This document shows positions 1-8,363 of a stretch of 64,000 nt of DNA, piece after piece; position 1 is the stretch's first letter; each line of letters begins with the position of its first letter. Under the pieces are notes generated by a model. It saw only the letters and a list, made by a program, of their open reading frames with translations. It was not told the origin of the DNA and ran no database searches. This stretch comes from Bacillus sp. N13C7 (GTDB lineage: Bacteria > Bacillota > Bacilli > Bacillales > Bacillaceae), in the NCBI RefSeq assembly GCF_026790065.1, contig NZ_JALAMO010000004.1, positions 1 through 64,000 of the forward strand. Reading direction: 5' to 3'. Made by a program: the position numbers and the translations under genes.

Positions 1-73
1 ACCCGGAATGTAAGCACATCCTCGCCGATGGTAGTCGGGGGTTTCCCCCTGTGAGAGTAGGACGCCGCCAAGC
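1..73 (+). rRNA. rrf: 5S ribosomal RNA, 3' part
   Basis: The stretch from about 24 to 73 reads exactly like the 3' half of Bacillus 5S rRNA, ending in GCCGCCAAGC. A rho-independent terminator follows at once, as expected at the end of an rRNA operon. The gene is cut by the window edge. Positions 1-23 differ from the B. subtilis 5S sequence I remember, so this copy may carry a variant helix. Confidence 0.9.
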
Positions 74-80
74 AAGGGTA

Positions 81-108
81 AACCCAGCTCAATGAGCTGG
101 GTTTTTTT
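81..108 (+). terminator. rRNA operon terminator
   Basis: An 8-bp-plus GC-containing inverted repeat (AACCCAGCTC / GAGCTGGGTT) is followed by seven T residues, directly after the 5S gene. It also lies just past the stop of the opposing transporter gene. Confidence 0.9.
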
Positions 109-111
109 GTT

Positions 112-1335
112 TTATATCTGCACTGATTTGTCTTCTTTCCTATCCATTTTATCGAGCTTTCTGCTTTTCAAGTTCTCTAATATTTTTAATACGAACACAA
201 TCCCCAGCATGATCAACATGAGAGTCGTAAATAACCAAAATGCAGTTTGGACGGGGAACTCATCTAGACTCCATCCGACTGCGATTGGCAGGATAGAACC
301 GCCTAATCCATTAGCAGCAAGCAGCATGCTTGTCGTTTGTTCTGTTTTTCCAGGGTAGAATTGATTGGTGATAATTAAGGCAATGGCAAACATGCCAGCC
401 ATAAATAATCCTAAGAAGAAACAAAGAACAAAGCCTGCAAAAGCCGTTTTACTGATTGCTAAAATACAAAGTGAAATGAGGCCGCCGATATTAATCAGCC
501 TGAGATACCGATGATAGGTTAGTTTTTCGGAAACGGGTCCAGTCAGCAAACGGCCAATGATCATGCCGATCCAATATATTGTGACCGTTATGGTTGCTAA
601 GGAGTTAGAGATATCCCACTTTTCAGCAAAGATGGAGGGGATAAAATGAACAATCGATACTTCACTGCCCCCATAAAAAAAGAAGTAAGCAGCTGCTAAT
701 GAAATAAACAGTAAGCCATGTTTTCGAAAACTGATAGGTGCTTGTTGTTTTCCATTGCCCGAGGTATCTGTTTGACGAATGAGCAAATCGTCTAGACTGC
801 CAAAACTCATTCGGCTCCAAACGAGCATCAAAAGAAATGAACTTAACCCTAATACGAGAAAGGCCAGTGCCCAGACATTATTGCTGATTAAAAAACCAGA
901 AAGCAACGGCATGAAAAGGGCTCCTAAACCATACGCTACTTCCATCTTACTCATGGCAATTGCTTGTTTTTCTTTAATTGCTGTTAGGATAATTGTTCCT
1001 ACACATGATTCTACGAGTCCGGCGCCAAGTCCAGCCATACAGACTAGAAGAAAGAGCAGCGGCCATGGTGGGAGAAAATAAAAAAACAACTCGCAGCTGA
1101 TCATGGCTAATCCAATCACAACTACCTTTCTTCGCCCCATTCTCTTCACAGCATATGGCATACCCAGTACACCAATTAAAAACCCTATAAATTGCGAAAA
1201 TACTAATACTCCGCCGTTACTATAGCTTTGTGAGTAATGGGAAAGCAATTCCGGCAAAACAGCTCCAAGTATAACAAGAGTAAAGGCGATCGATCCGTAA
1301 GATAAACATCCAATCCACAGTAAACGAGTTTTCAT
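112..1335 (-). CDS. MFS transporter linked to the DNJ cluster
   Basis: A 407-residue polytopic membrane protein of the major facilitator superfamily, with about twelve hydrophobic segments and the loop 2-3 signature (residues about 60-72, KRMGRRKVVV). It resembles the sugar-transporting GlcP/FucP-like branch by size and general character. It is divergent from gabT1-yktC1-gutB1 and shares a 270-bp regulatory region with them, so a role in exporting the azasugar or in moving a related sugar is likely, but this is inference. The ATG at 1335 is preceded by a GGAG-type ribosome site. The gene ends four bases from the rRNA terminator. Confidence 0.8.
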   Translation of the reverse strand: MKTRLLWIGCLSYGSIAFTLVILGAVLPELLSHYSQSYSNGGVLVFSQFIGFLIGVLGMPYAVKRMGRRKVVVIGLAMISCELFFYFLPPWPLLFLLVCMAGLGAGLVESCVGTIILTAIKEKQAIAMSKMEVAYGLGALFMPLLSGFLISNNVWALAFLVLGLSSFLLMLVWSRMSFGSLDDLLIRQTDTSGNGKQQAPISFRKHGLLFISLAAAYFFFYGGSEVSIVHFIPSIFAEKWDISNSLATITVTIYWIGMIIGRLLTGPVSEKLTYHRYLRLINIGGLISLCILAISKTAFAGFVLCFFLGLFMAGMFAIALIITNQFYPGKTEQTTSMLLAANGLGGSILPIAVGWSLDEFPVQTAFWLFTTLMLIMLGIVFVLKILENLKSRKLDKMDRKEDKSVQI

Positions 1336-1485
1336 TCGTTAATCTCCTTTGATAAAAATAGTACTCCCCTAAAATTCACATGATCGGACTGGTAGAAAAA
1401 ATAAGCTGTTTATTTTGTTTTTATATTTAATTTTTACAGTAAACCCATTTATTTCTATCATAACATATGGAGTTTGAATAGAAAC

Positions 1486-1505
1486 CCTCAATGCAAACGT
1501 TAACA
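1486..1505. promoter_or_regulatory. candidate CcpA cre box
   Basis: TGCAAACGTTAACA at 1492-1505 matches 13 of 14 positions of the catabolite-responsive element TGWAANCGNTNWCA. On the minus strand it abuts a possible -35 (TTGAGG, 1486-1491) of the MFS gene, followed 18 bp on by TATGTT. It lies about 30 bp upstream of the gabT1 -35. CcpA control is inferred from the sequence alone. Confidence 0.5.
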
Positions 1506-1535
1506 AATAGTTAACAATTTTTACTATTTATCTAG

Positions 1536-1564
1536 TTGACATTAATTTCTAGAATTTATACGAT
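1536..1564 (+). promoter_or_regulatory. SigA-type promoter of gabT1-yktC1-gutB1
   Basis: A perfect -35 TTGACA (1536-1541) is followed after 17 bp by TACGAT (1559-1564), about 35 bp before the ribosome site of gabT1. Confidence 0.6.
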
Positions 1565-1607
1565 GATTAACGAGTTTTACATATTTTATTAAATAGGGGT
1601 GTTGATA

Positions 1608-2876
1608 GTGGGGACTAAAGAAATTACAAATCCAGACAGTTTGTATTACAAAGTGGATGACGTTGTCATGGAAAGAGGTGAAGGCATCTATTTGTACGAT
1701 TCAGAGGGCAATGAGTATATTGATTGTGCCTCTGCAACTTTCAACTTGAATTTGGGTTATACCAATAAAGAAGTTATTGATACAGTCAAAGAACAGGCTG
1801 ACCAGCTGATACACGTCACTTCTTCCTACCAAACCAACGCCGTTAATAAACTAGCTGAAAAACTTGTAGAAATCTCCCCCGACAATCTCACTAAAGTTCA
1901 CCCTAAGGTTAGCAGCGGCTCTGCTGCGAATGAAGGAGCCATTAAAATGGCTCAGAACTATTCTGGAAAAACAGATGTCATTTCTTTATTCCGAAGCCAT
2001 CTTGGCCAAACGTATATGATGTCTGCGTTATCCGGCAATTCTTTTCGAAGAGAGCCGTTCCCCCCTCAGTTTTCTTTTGGCCTGCAGGTGCCTGACCCCT
2101 ATTGCAACCGTTGTTTTTACAATCAGAAGCCAGATTCATGCGGAATGCTTTGTGTAGAAAGAATAAATGATTTTATCGAATATGCGAGTAACGGGAAAAT
2201 TGCCGCAATGATTATAGAACCGATCTCCGGTAATGGAGGAAACATCGTTCCGCCTAAGGAATACTTTAAGCAATTAAGAAAGCTCTGTGATGATCATGAT
2301 ATCGCACTTATTTTTGATGAAATTCAAACCGGATTCGGCCGGACAGGCAAGATGTTTGCCGCTGATTACTTTGATGTAAAACCGAATATGATGACTGTCG
2401 CAAAAGGGTTGGGAGGCACTGGATTCCAGGTTGCCGCCACCCTTACAGAGGAAAAGTATATGGGATTAGCCGGACACAATCACTCATTTACTTATGGCTC
2501 AAATGTGATGGCTTCGGCAGCTGCATGTAAAACAATCGAAATCATGCAGCGTCCCGGCTTTTTAGAGAATGTAACCATTGTCGGGAATTATATTATGGAT
2601 TCCTTAGAGCATATGAAGAAAGAGTTTACATTTATGGCTGACGTCAGAGGCGTAGGTTTGATGATCGGTGTTGAAATTGTAAAAGAGAATAATGAGCCTG
2701 ATGTAGAGTTGACCAACTATATCGCGAAACGAGCTATGGATTATGGGTTAATTTTACGGACTTCCCGTTACGGATTCGGAAATGTATTTAAAATCCGTCC
2801 GCCTCTCACGATTACGCTTAGTGAGGCTGAGGTGCTTTGTTTCAAACTTCGTAAGCTATTGGAGGATATCAAGTGA
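1608..2876 (+). CDS. gabT1: DNJ biosynthesis aminotransferase GabT1
   Basis: Class III PLP-dependent aminotransferase (fold type I). The motif FDEIQTGFGRTG and the Schiff-base lysine K266 in TVAKGLGG are present, together with a central Cys cluster (about residues 165-182). With the following phosphatase and zinc dehydrogenase it forms the three-gene set known from B. amyloliquefaciens FZB42 and B. subtilis MORI for 1-deoxynojirimycin. There the aminotransferase is proposed to transaminate fructose-6-phosphate at C2, the first committed step. I prefer the GTG at 1608, because AGGGGTG (1595-1601) is correctly spaced for it. A GTG at 1599 would lie inside that ribosome site. The next gene overlaps its stop codon. 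Confidence 0.88.
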   Translation: MGTKEITNPDSLYYKVDDVVMERGEGIYLYDSEGNEYIDCASATFNLNLGYTNKEVIDTVKEQADQLIHVTSSYQTNAVNKLAEKLVEISPDNLTKVHPKVSSGSAANEGAIKMAQNYSGKTDVISLFRSHLGQTYMMSALSGNSFRREPFPPQFSFGLQVPDPYCNRCFYNQKPDSCGMLCVERINDFIEYASNGKIAAMIIEPISGNGGNIVPPKEYFKQLRKLCDDHDIALIFDEIQTGFGRTGKMFAADYFDVKPNMMTVAKGLGGTGFQVAATLTEEKYMGLAGHNHSFTYGSNVMASAAACKTIEIMQRPGFLENVTIVGNYIMDSLEHMKKEFTFMADVRGVGLMIGVEIVKENNEPDVELTNYIAKRAMDYGLILRTSRYGFGNVFKIRPPLTITLSEAEVLCFKLRKLLEDIK

Positions 2877-3823
2877 AAGAATATATTATAGAACTTGGAA
2901 AATTTGTTTATGAAGAAGTAAAGGGACAGAAAGGAACACTGAAAAATCGGTTAGTTAATGGGTATTCCCCTGGTGGTGATGCACAGTTTAACATTGATGC
3001 CGCTGCTGAAAACGCAGTGCTGGAATATGTGAAAAGCAAAGAGGAGTCAGTCGCGTTTTATACGGAAGATGGCGGTCTGAAGGTATTTGGAGACAATCCT
3101 CAATATATTTTGATCGTTGATCCGATTGACGGCACCCGTCCGGCAGCTGCAGGGCTTGAAATGTCTTGTATCTCTATCGCGTTGGCTGCTTACATGCCTG
3201 ATGCAAAAATTAAGGATATTGAATTTGCTTTTCTGCTTGAGCTGAAAACGGGTGCCTATATGTACGCGGATGTTTATTCTGAGGGGATCTATTATGAAGG
3301 CTATCGCGGCACCCTGCCAAATCTGAGCAAAGTGGAAGACATTAAACATATGTTTTGGAGCCTTGAGTTTAATGGACATCCTGCGCACCTCATGATTGAT
3401 GCGTACGGTCATTTGATTGATCAGTCAGCGAATAATGGCGGTGTATTTGTTTTCAATAGCGCTTCTTATTCAATCTCCAGAATTATTACAGGGCAGATGG
3501 ATGCCTATGTTGATATCGGCAATCGTTTATTAAAAGACGATCCTGCGTTGCTGAAGGATTTTCAGGCTGTGGGGAATGGGCAGGTTCTGCATCTGTTCCC
3601 ATATGATATTGCCGCAAGTGTGTTTTTGGCGAAAAAAGCAGGTGTTGTCATTACTGATGCATATGGAAAGTCCTTGGATGATACACTTCTGACGGATCTT
3701 AGCTACAATAACCAGCAGTCATGCATCGCTGCATCAACGAAGGAGCTGCATCAAAAGCTGCTGGATCAAATTCGCTGGGACAGAAAGGAAGAGACATATG
3801 AAAGCGTTAGTCTGGACTCCTAA
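2873..3823 (+). CDS. yktC1: DNJ biosynthesis phosphatase YktC1 (inositol monophosphatase family)
   Basis: A 316-residue member of the Mg-dependent inositol monophosphatase/FBPase superfamily. The metal-binding motif DPIDGT is at 83-88, an upstream acidic residue is at E65 (TEDG), and the C-terminal metal motif appears as PYDIAAS near 245. In the DNJ pathway it removes the phosphate from 2-amino-2-deoxymannitol-6-phosphate. It starts with GTG overlapping the gabT1 stop (GTGA), with GGAGG seven bases upstream, so the two genes are translationally coupled. In most family members the residue after DPIDGT is T or N; here it is R, which may reflect the unusual substrate. Confidence 0.87.
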   Translation: MKEYIIELGKFVYEEVKGQKGTLKNRLVNGYSPGGDAQFNIDAAAENAVLEYVKSKEESVAFYTEDGGLKVFGDNPQYILIVDPIDGTRPAAAGLEMSCISIALAAYMPDAKIKDIEFAFLLELKTGAYMYADVYSEGIYYEGYRGTLPNLSKVEDIKHMFWSLEFNGHPAHLMIDAYGHLIDQSANNGGVFVFNSASYSISRIITGQMDAYVDIGNRLLKDDPALLKDFQAVGNGQVLHLFPYDIAASVFLAKKAGVVITDAYGKSLDDTLLTDLSYNNQQSCIAASTKELHQKLLDQIRWDRKEETYESVSLDS

Positions 3824-4844
3824 TGATCGGCTTGAAATGCAAGACGTAGAAGAACCTCAGATTAAAAAAATGAACGATGTGAAAGTAAGGATATACGGGA
3901 CAGGCATCTGCGGAACGGATTTAAATGTTCTAAAAGGAAAGATGCATGCGACTCACAATATGATTCTAGGCCACGAATCGGTGGGAGTGGTGACAGAAAC
4001 GGGGCCTGAAGTTAAAAACGTTAAGCCTGGTGATCGCGTGGTGATCGATCCGACTCAGTTTTGCGGAAAGTGTTATTATTGCAGGAAAGGCTTAACTTGT
4101 TATTGTGAAACCTTCGAAGACTGGCAGCTGGGATTGGGGGCACATGGCACATTTGCTGATTATTACGTGGGCGAGGACCGTTTTATGTATAAAATCCCGG
4201 ACGAAATGGAATGGGAACGGGCTACTTTAATTGAGCCGCTTTCCTGTGTATTAAATGTGATTGAGCGGACTGCAATAAAGCCTGACGATTCTGTACTGGT
4301 ATTAGGGTCAGGGCCGATTGGGCTGCTTGTGCAAATGATGGTGAAAAAACTCTCAAGGCTTACCGTCGCGACAGAGATTGGAGAGTACCGTTCAGAAGCG
4401 GCGCGCCGGATATCTGACTATGTTTATCACCCGCGGGATTTAACGGCAGATGAGGTCAGGCGAATTAACCAAGGAAGAACATTTGATGTGGTCTTTGACG
4501 CGATCGGCAATCAGCTTGATTGGGCATACCCGTTAATTGACAAGGGCGGAAGGCTTGTGCCCATGGGGTTTGACGATACGTATGAGATGAAAATCAAGCC
4601 TTTCCAGCTGCTTTCTAATGGCGTGACGATTGTTGGAACCGGAGAGGCACGCCAGATTATGGAGGATGCGGTATCATGTGCCGCGGACATGCCTCAGCTT
4701 TCTGAGTTGATTACGGAGAAAACCCCGCTTGAGAACTATGAGGCTGCCATTCAGGAATTGATGGGCATAGACCCGTTGTCAAATGAGAGAAAAGATATTG
4801 CCGCAGTTAAAACGATTCTTGTTTCTCATCCGGGTATGATATAA
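3798..4844 (+). CDS. gutB1: DNJ biosynthesis zinc dehydrogenase GutB1
   Basis: A 348-residue zinc-dependent medium-chain dehydrogenase of the sorbitol/threonine dehydrogenase type. Catalytic zinc ligands C38, H59 and E60 lie in CGTD and GHESVG. The structural zinc lobe has C89, C92, C95 and C103. The Rossmann motif GSGPIG is near residue 170. In DNJ synthesis it oxidises the C6 hydroxyl of 2-amino-2-deoxymannitol, and the product cyclises to the iminosugar mannojirimycin. The ATG lies 26 bp inside yktC1, with AAAGGAAGAG upstream, which completes a tightly overlapping operon. A strong terminator follows. Confidence 0.88.
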   Translation: MKALVWTPNDRLEMQDVEEPQIKKMNDVKVRIYGTGICGTDLNVLKGKMHATHNMILGHESVGVVTETGPEVKNVKPGDRVVIDPTQFCGKCYYCRKGLTCYCETFEDWQLGLGAHGTFADYYVGEDRFMYKIPDEMEWERATLIEPLSCVLNVIERTAIKPDDSVLVLGSGPIGLLVQMMVKKLSRLTVATEIGEYRSEAARRISDYVYHPRDLTADEVRRINQGRTFDVVFDAIGNQLDWAYPLIDKGGRLVPMGFDDTYEMKIKPFQLLSNGVTIVGTGEARQIMEDAVSCAADMPQLSELITEKTPLENYEAAIQELMGIDPLSNERKDIAAVKTILVSHPGMI

Positions 4845-4851
4845 TCCGGCG

Positions 4852-4884
4852 AAATGGCTCAAACCTAGTTTGAGCCATTTTTTT
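4852..4884 (+). terminator. terminator of the gabT1 operon
   Basis: A 13-bp inverted repeat (AAATGGCTCAAAC / GTTTGAGCCATTT) with a three-base loop, followed by T residues, starts eight bases after the gutB1 stop. Confidence 0.92.
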
Positions 4885-5084
4885 CTTCAGCATTCATCTT
4901 GCGTATTTGAGAAAAATTTAATATGATACTCTTTGTATAATAACTCCTTGCCTCAATACAATACATTCAGCGTTTCCCCTTTTTCTTCGATAGTTTTCCT
5001 TTTCTTTTTCTCCCGTAGAATAAAAAAAGCTTCCAGTCCAACAGATATGGTGCGGATTTATTTTTTTAAAAGGAGTCGTTATCT

Positions 5085-6521
5085 TTGAATAATCGTTTTA
5101 CATTGAAACAGCAATGGTTCGGGAACATCCGAAAAGACATTCTTGCTGGCATTTTAGTTGCATTAGCCTTAATACCTGAAGCGATTGGCTTTTCTATTAT
5201 AGCCGGTGTTGATCCGATGGTCGGTCTTTACGCATCATTTTGTATAGCCATTATTATTTCAATTTTTGGCGGCAGACCGGGCATGATTTCAGCCGCGACT
5301 GGTTCAATGGCGGTCGTGATGGTGTCGTTGGTCGCTGATTATGGGCTTCAGTATTTATTTGCGGCTACGATTTTGACAGGTGTTATTCAGGTGATTTTAG
5401 GTATCAGTAAAATTGCGAGATTAATGAAATTTATTCCTCGTTCTGTGATGATCGGGTTTGTGAATGCGCTGGCGATCCTTATCTTCTCTGCGCAGCTGCC
5501 ACAGTTTGAAGGTGCTTCTTGGAGCATGTATGCGATGCTTGCCGGGTCGTTGGTTATTATTTATGTGCTGCCGAGGTTTACGACTGCGGTTCCGTCTCCG
5601 CTTGTCGCCATTATCGTGATGACAATTATTGCGGTCACTTTCCATGTGGATGTGCGGACAGTTGGGGATATGGGCAATATCTCTAGTTCATTGCCTCATT
5701 TCTTAATCCCAGATGTTCCGTTTACCTTTGAAACACTGCAAATCATTTTTCCTTATTCGATTGCTTTAGCGTTTGTCGGATTGCTTGAATCCTTGCTGAC
5801 AGCACAGATTATTGATGAAATGACGGATACGGACAGTGACAAAAATAAAGAGAGCCGCGGACAAGGAATTGCAAATATCGTGACTGGGTTCTTTGGAGGT
5901 ATGGCGGGCTGTGCGATGATCGGACAATCTGTCATTAATACAAAAGCAGGCGGACGCGGCCGTTTGTCAGCATTTGTTGCCGGTGCTTTTCTGATGTTTT
6001 TAATCGCGGTGTTAAGCCATGTTGTAGTGAAAATTCCGATGGCTGCGTTAGTGGCTGTAATGGTTATGGTGTCTGTCGGCACATTCGACTGGTCTTCTTT
6101 AAAAGGCCTCAAAAAAGCGCCGCTCACAGACTCGATTGTCATGGTTGTGACTGTGATAACGGTTGTTGTGACGGATGACTTATCTAAAGGCGTATTCGTC
6201 GGCGTTCTCTTAAGTGCCGTGTTTTTTGTAGCGAAAATCTCGAAGCTGAAAGTGGTTTCTCATGCAGAGGATCAAAAGCTGAGAACGTATCAAGTGAAGG
6301 GGCAAATCTTTTTTGCGTCAGTGACAGAGCTTATGAATGCGTTTCTTTATCAAGAGGACATTGAGCGGGTCGTGATTGATTTAACTGAAGCTCACGTTTG
6401 GGATGATTCAGGAGCGGCTGCGCTTGATAAGATTGTTGCGAAGTTTAAAGAACAGGGCATTGAAGCTGAATTAAAAGGTTTGAACAATGCAAGTAAAGCC
6501 CTTATGAAACAGATGGCATAA
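5085..6521 (+). CDS. ybaR: SulP-family anion transporter with STAS domain
   Basis: A 478-residue SulP/SLC26-type permease. The long hydrophobic part holds the family hallmark near residue 12-35 ([20 protein letters not shown]), and a soluble STAS domain occupies about 385-478. SulP proteins carry sulfate, bicarbonate or other small anions; the substrate cannot be read from the sequence. The TTG start at 5085 has AAAAGGAG (5068-5075) at good spacing. It is monocistronic, with its own terminator. In strain 168 this gene directly follows the rRNA operon, so here the DNJ block separates them. Confidence 0.88.
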   Translation: MNNRFTLKQQWFGNIRKDILAGILVALALIPEAIGFSIIAGVDPMVGLYASFCIAIIISIFGGRPGMISAATGSMAVVMVSLVADYGLQYLFAATILTGVIQVILGISKIARLMKFIPRSVMIGFVNALAILIFSAQLPQFEGASWSMYAMLAGSLVIIYVLPRFTTAVPSPLVAIIVMTIIAVTFHVDVRTVGDMGNISSSLPHFLIPDVPFTFETLQIIFPYSIALAFVGLLESLLTAQIIDEMTDTDSDKNKESRGQGIANIVTGFFGGMAGCAMIGQSVINTKAGGRGRLSAFVAGAFLMFLIAVLSHVVVKIPMAALVAVMVMVSVGTFDWSSLKGLKKAPLTDSIVMVVTVITVVVTDDLSKGVFVGVLLSAVFFVAKISKLKVVSHAEDQKLRTYQVKGQIFFASVTELMNAFLYQEDIERVVIDLTEAHVWDDSGAAALDKIVAKFKEQGIEAELKGLNNASKALMKQMA

Positions 6522-6528
6522 AATAGGG

Positions 6529-6558
6529 AAGCCCAGTTCAAGAGAACTGGGCTTTTTT
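6529..6558 (+). terminator. ybaR terminator
   Basis: An 11-bp inverted repeat (AAGCCCAGTTC / GAACTGGGCTT) followed by a T run, eight bases after the ybaR stop. Confidence 0.92.
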
Positions 6559-6582
6559 ATATAACATACGCTTGAACAGCAT

Positions 6583-6591
6583 TGATATAAT
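6583..6591 (+). promoter_or_regulatory. extended -10 promoter of ybaS
   Basis: TGATATAAT is a perfect extended -10 (TGnTATAAT). No good -35 is visible 17 bp upstream. It places the transcript start near 6598, which rules out the upstream TTG at 6572 as the ybaS start. Confidence 0.5.
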
Positions 6592-6640
6592 AGAGAAAAG
6601 AGAAAAGAGAAAAGAGAAATTGAAAATAGGGGACTTGCAT

Positions 6641-7600
6641 ATGATGCTTCAGAAGCTGAACCGTGTATTGGGGAGAGTTATGCCGCTTTTAACGCCGACG
6701 AGTGTGGTGCTGGGCGTGCTGCTGTCTCAGTTTTTAAATGGGTATGAAAGCGCCGTGCCTTGGATCTTTGCTTTTATTACGTTTGCAGGCAGTTTGAGCG
6801 CTAACTTTCAATCTTTGAGACACGCATTGTCTCATCCTCTTCCTATGATTCTTGCACTATTCGTTCTTCATATTTTTATGCCGCTTTTTGCTTGGGGCAG
6901 CGGCCATCTTATTTTTAAAGGCGATCCTTTGACAATCACCGGCTTAACATTGGCTGTTGTGATTCCTACGGGGATTACAAGCTTGATTTGGGCAGCGATG
7001 TACAAAGGGAATGTCGGTTTGACGCTTTCGATTATCCTGGTTGATACGGTGTTGTCTCCGCTAATCGTCCCGCTGAGCCTTTCATTGCTGGCCGGTGCTC
7101 AGGTTCATATGGATGTGTGGGGCATGATGAAGGGGCTGATTGTGATGGTCGTGATTCCGTCTTTCCTGGGCATGCTGTTTAATCAGCTGTCAACTCCAGA
7201 AAGAACGGCATCTGTGAGCAGTGCGCTGTCTCCTTTTTCAAAGCTTTGCTTAATGGCAGTGATTGCGATTAACAGTTCAGCGATTGCCCCTTATTTCAAA
7301 GCGGTTGATTTGAGATTTGTAGGTATAGCTGTGACGGTTTTCTTTATTGCGTTAACAGGCTATGCCGCTGCTTGGCTGATCGGAAAAATGATGAAAAGGC
7401 GCCAAGAGGAAATTGTCTCTCTCATTTTTACGGGCGGCATGAGAAATATCAGTGCCGGCGCAGTTCTTGCCGTTAAGTTCTTTCCGTCTCAGGTTGCCGT
7501 TCCCGTTGTCATTGGTATGCTGTTTCAACAGATACTGGCTGCTTTGTTTGGCTATATGCTGAATCGCTTTGAATTAAAACCTGTATTGCAGAAAGCATGA
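6641..7600 (+). CDS. ybaS: BASS-family (bile acid:Na+ symporter-like) membrane protein
   Basis: A 319-residue integral membrane protein with about ten hydrophobic segments. It has the conserved polar stretches of the bile acid/arsenite/riboflavin transporter superfamily, for example TGITSLIWAAMYKGN and FTGGMRNISAGAVLA. The substrate is unknown. The ATG at 6641 is preceded by AGGGG eight bases upstream and sits about 40 bases after the likely transcript start. A second ATG follows immediately. It converges with besA. Confidence 0.82.
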   Translation: MMLQKLNRVLGRVMPLLTPTSVVLGVLLSQFLNGYESAVPWIFAFITFAGSLSANFQSLRHALSHPLPMILALFVLHIFMPLFAWGSGHLIFKGDPLTITGLTLAVVIPTGITSLIWAAMYKGNVGLTLSIILVDTVLSPLIVPLSLSLLAGAQVHMDVWGMMKGLIVMVVIPSFLGMLFNQLSTPERTASVSSALSPFSKLCLMAVIAINSSAIAPYFKAVDLRFVGIAVTVFFIALTGYAAAWLIGKMMKRRQEEIVSLIFTGGMRNISAGAVLAVKFFPSQVAVPVVIGMLFQQILAALFGYMLNRFELKPVLQKA

Positions 7601-7632
7601 AAAAAACCGCTCATAGGGTTGAGCGGTTTTTT
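7601..7632. terminator. bidirectional terminator between ybaS and besA
   Basis: AAAAAACCGCTCA and TGAGCGGTTTTTT form a hairpin flanked by A and T runs, so it can serve both converging genes. The besA stop codon lies inside it. Confidence 0.9.
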
Positions 7633-8363
7633 CCGTATAGCCATTCGAGCGCGCTGATGAACTGTTGGCAGAAGTGCTTGCGATGGTGTACCGCCCCTTT
7701 TTCAATTGAAAAACACAGCTGGTCTTCGGTGAAGCCTTTTTCTTTTAGACTTAGATGCACTTGCTTTGTATTCTGCAGCATATGCCGCTGAAAGGATTGT
7801 TTTCCACGGCCTTCTTCACTCCCGACAGACATAAAAACACGTGCAGTGCCGGGCTTAAAGGAAGATAAATGAATGGCTTCCACTGCGTTTTCGTACCAGT
7901 ATGAACCTGAAATAGAGCCTATTCTTCCAAACACTGACGGATACTTTAATAAGGCGAACATGGAGATAAGGCCGCCTAATGAGGCGCCGATCATTCCTCT
8001 TGATTGCGGTTCTCTGGTGACGTTCCAGTTTTCTTCGATAAACGGAATGAAACGGTTTGTTATGTCAGACAGATAGTCATATCCCATGCCACCGAAGTCC
8101 GGGAACCGATCATTGAGTGATGCAGCTGGCCAAGGAGTATATTCATCCAGCCGGTTTTCGGATTCGATACCGATCAGCACGAGTTCAGGCAGCCTTCGCT
8201 TTTGAAATGTGCTTTCTAATAATTCAATTTGGTCTTGAAACAAAGAACTGCCATCCTGCACGTAAACTGCAGGAAATCTCCTGCTGTTTGGGCTGTAGGA
8301 AGGAGGGAGGTACAGCGTGAACCTCCTGTTGCCGGCTTGATGCTCTGAAAGAAATCCGTTCAA
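7611..8363 (-). CDS. besA: ferri-bacillibactin esterase BesA
   Basis: A 250-residue alpha/beta hydrolase of the enterochelin-esterase/esterase D type. The nucleophile elbow GASLGG carries S128, and the C-terminal HHRKHF supplies the catalytic histidine. BesA hydrolyses the trilactone of imported ferri-bacillibactin, releasing iron in the cytoplasm. It is the last gene of the feuA-feuB-feuC-besA operon. It starts at a TTG that overlaps the feuC stop (TTGA), with AAGGGGGAG upstream. Confidence 0.92.
   Translation of the reverse strand: MNGFLSEHQAGNRRFTLYLPPSYSPNSRRFPAVYVQDGSSLFQDQIELLESTFQKRRLPELVLIGIESENRLDEYTPWPAASLNDRFPDFGGMGYDYLSDITNRFIPFIEENWNVTREPQSRGMIGASLGGLISMFALLKYPSVFGRIGSISGSYWYENAVEAIHLSSFKPGTARVFMSVGSEEGRGKQSFQRHMLQNTKQVHLSLKEKGFTEDQLCFSIEKGAVHHRKHFCQQFISALEWLYGKNRSTL

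Noticed and set aside
779-1081. Plus-strand 100-codon frame inside the MFS gene
   Set aside because: It is antisense to a clear transporter frame, has no ribosome site and no domain.
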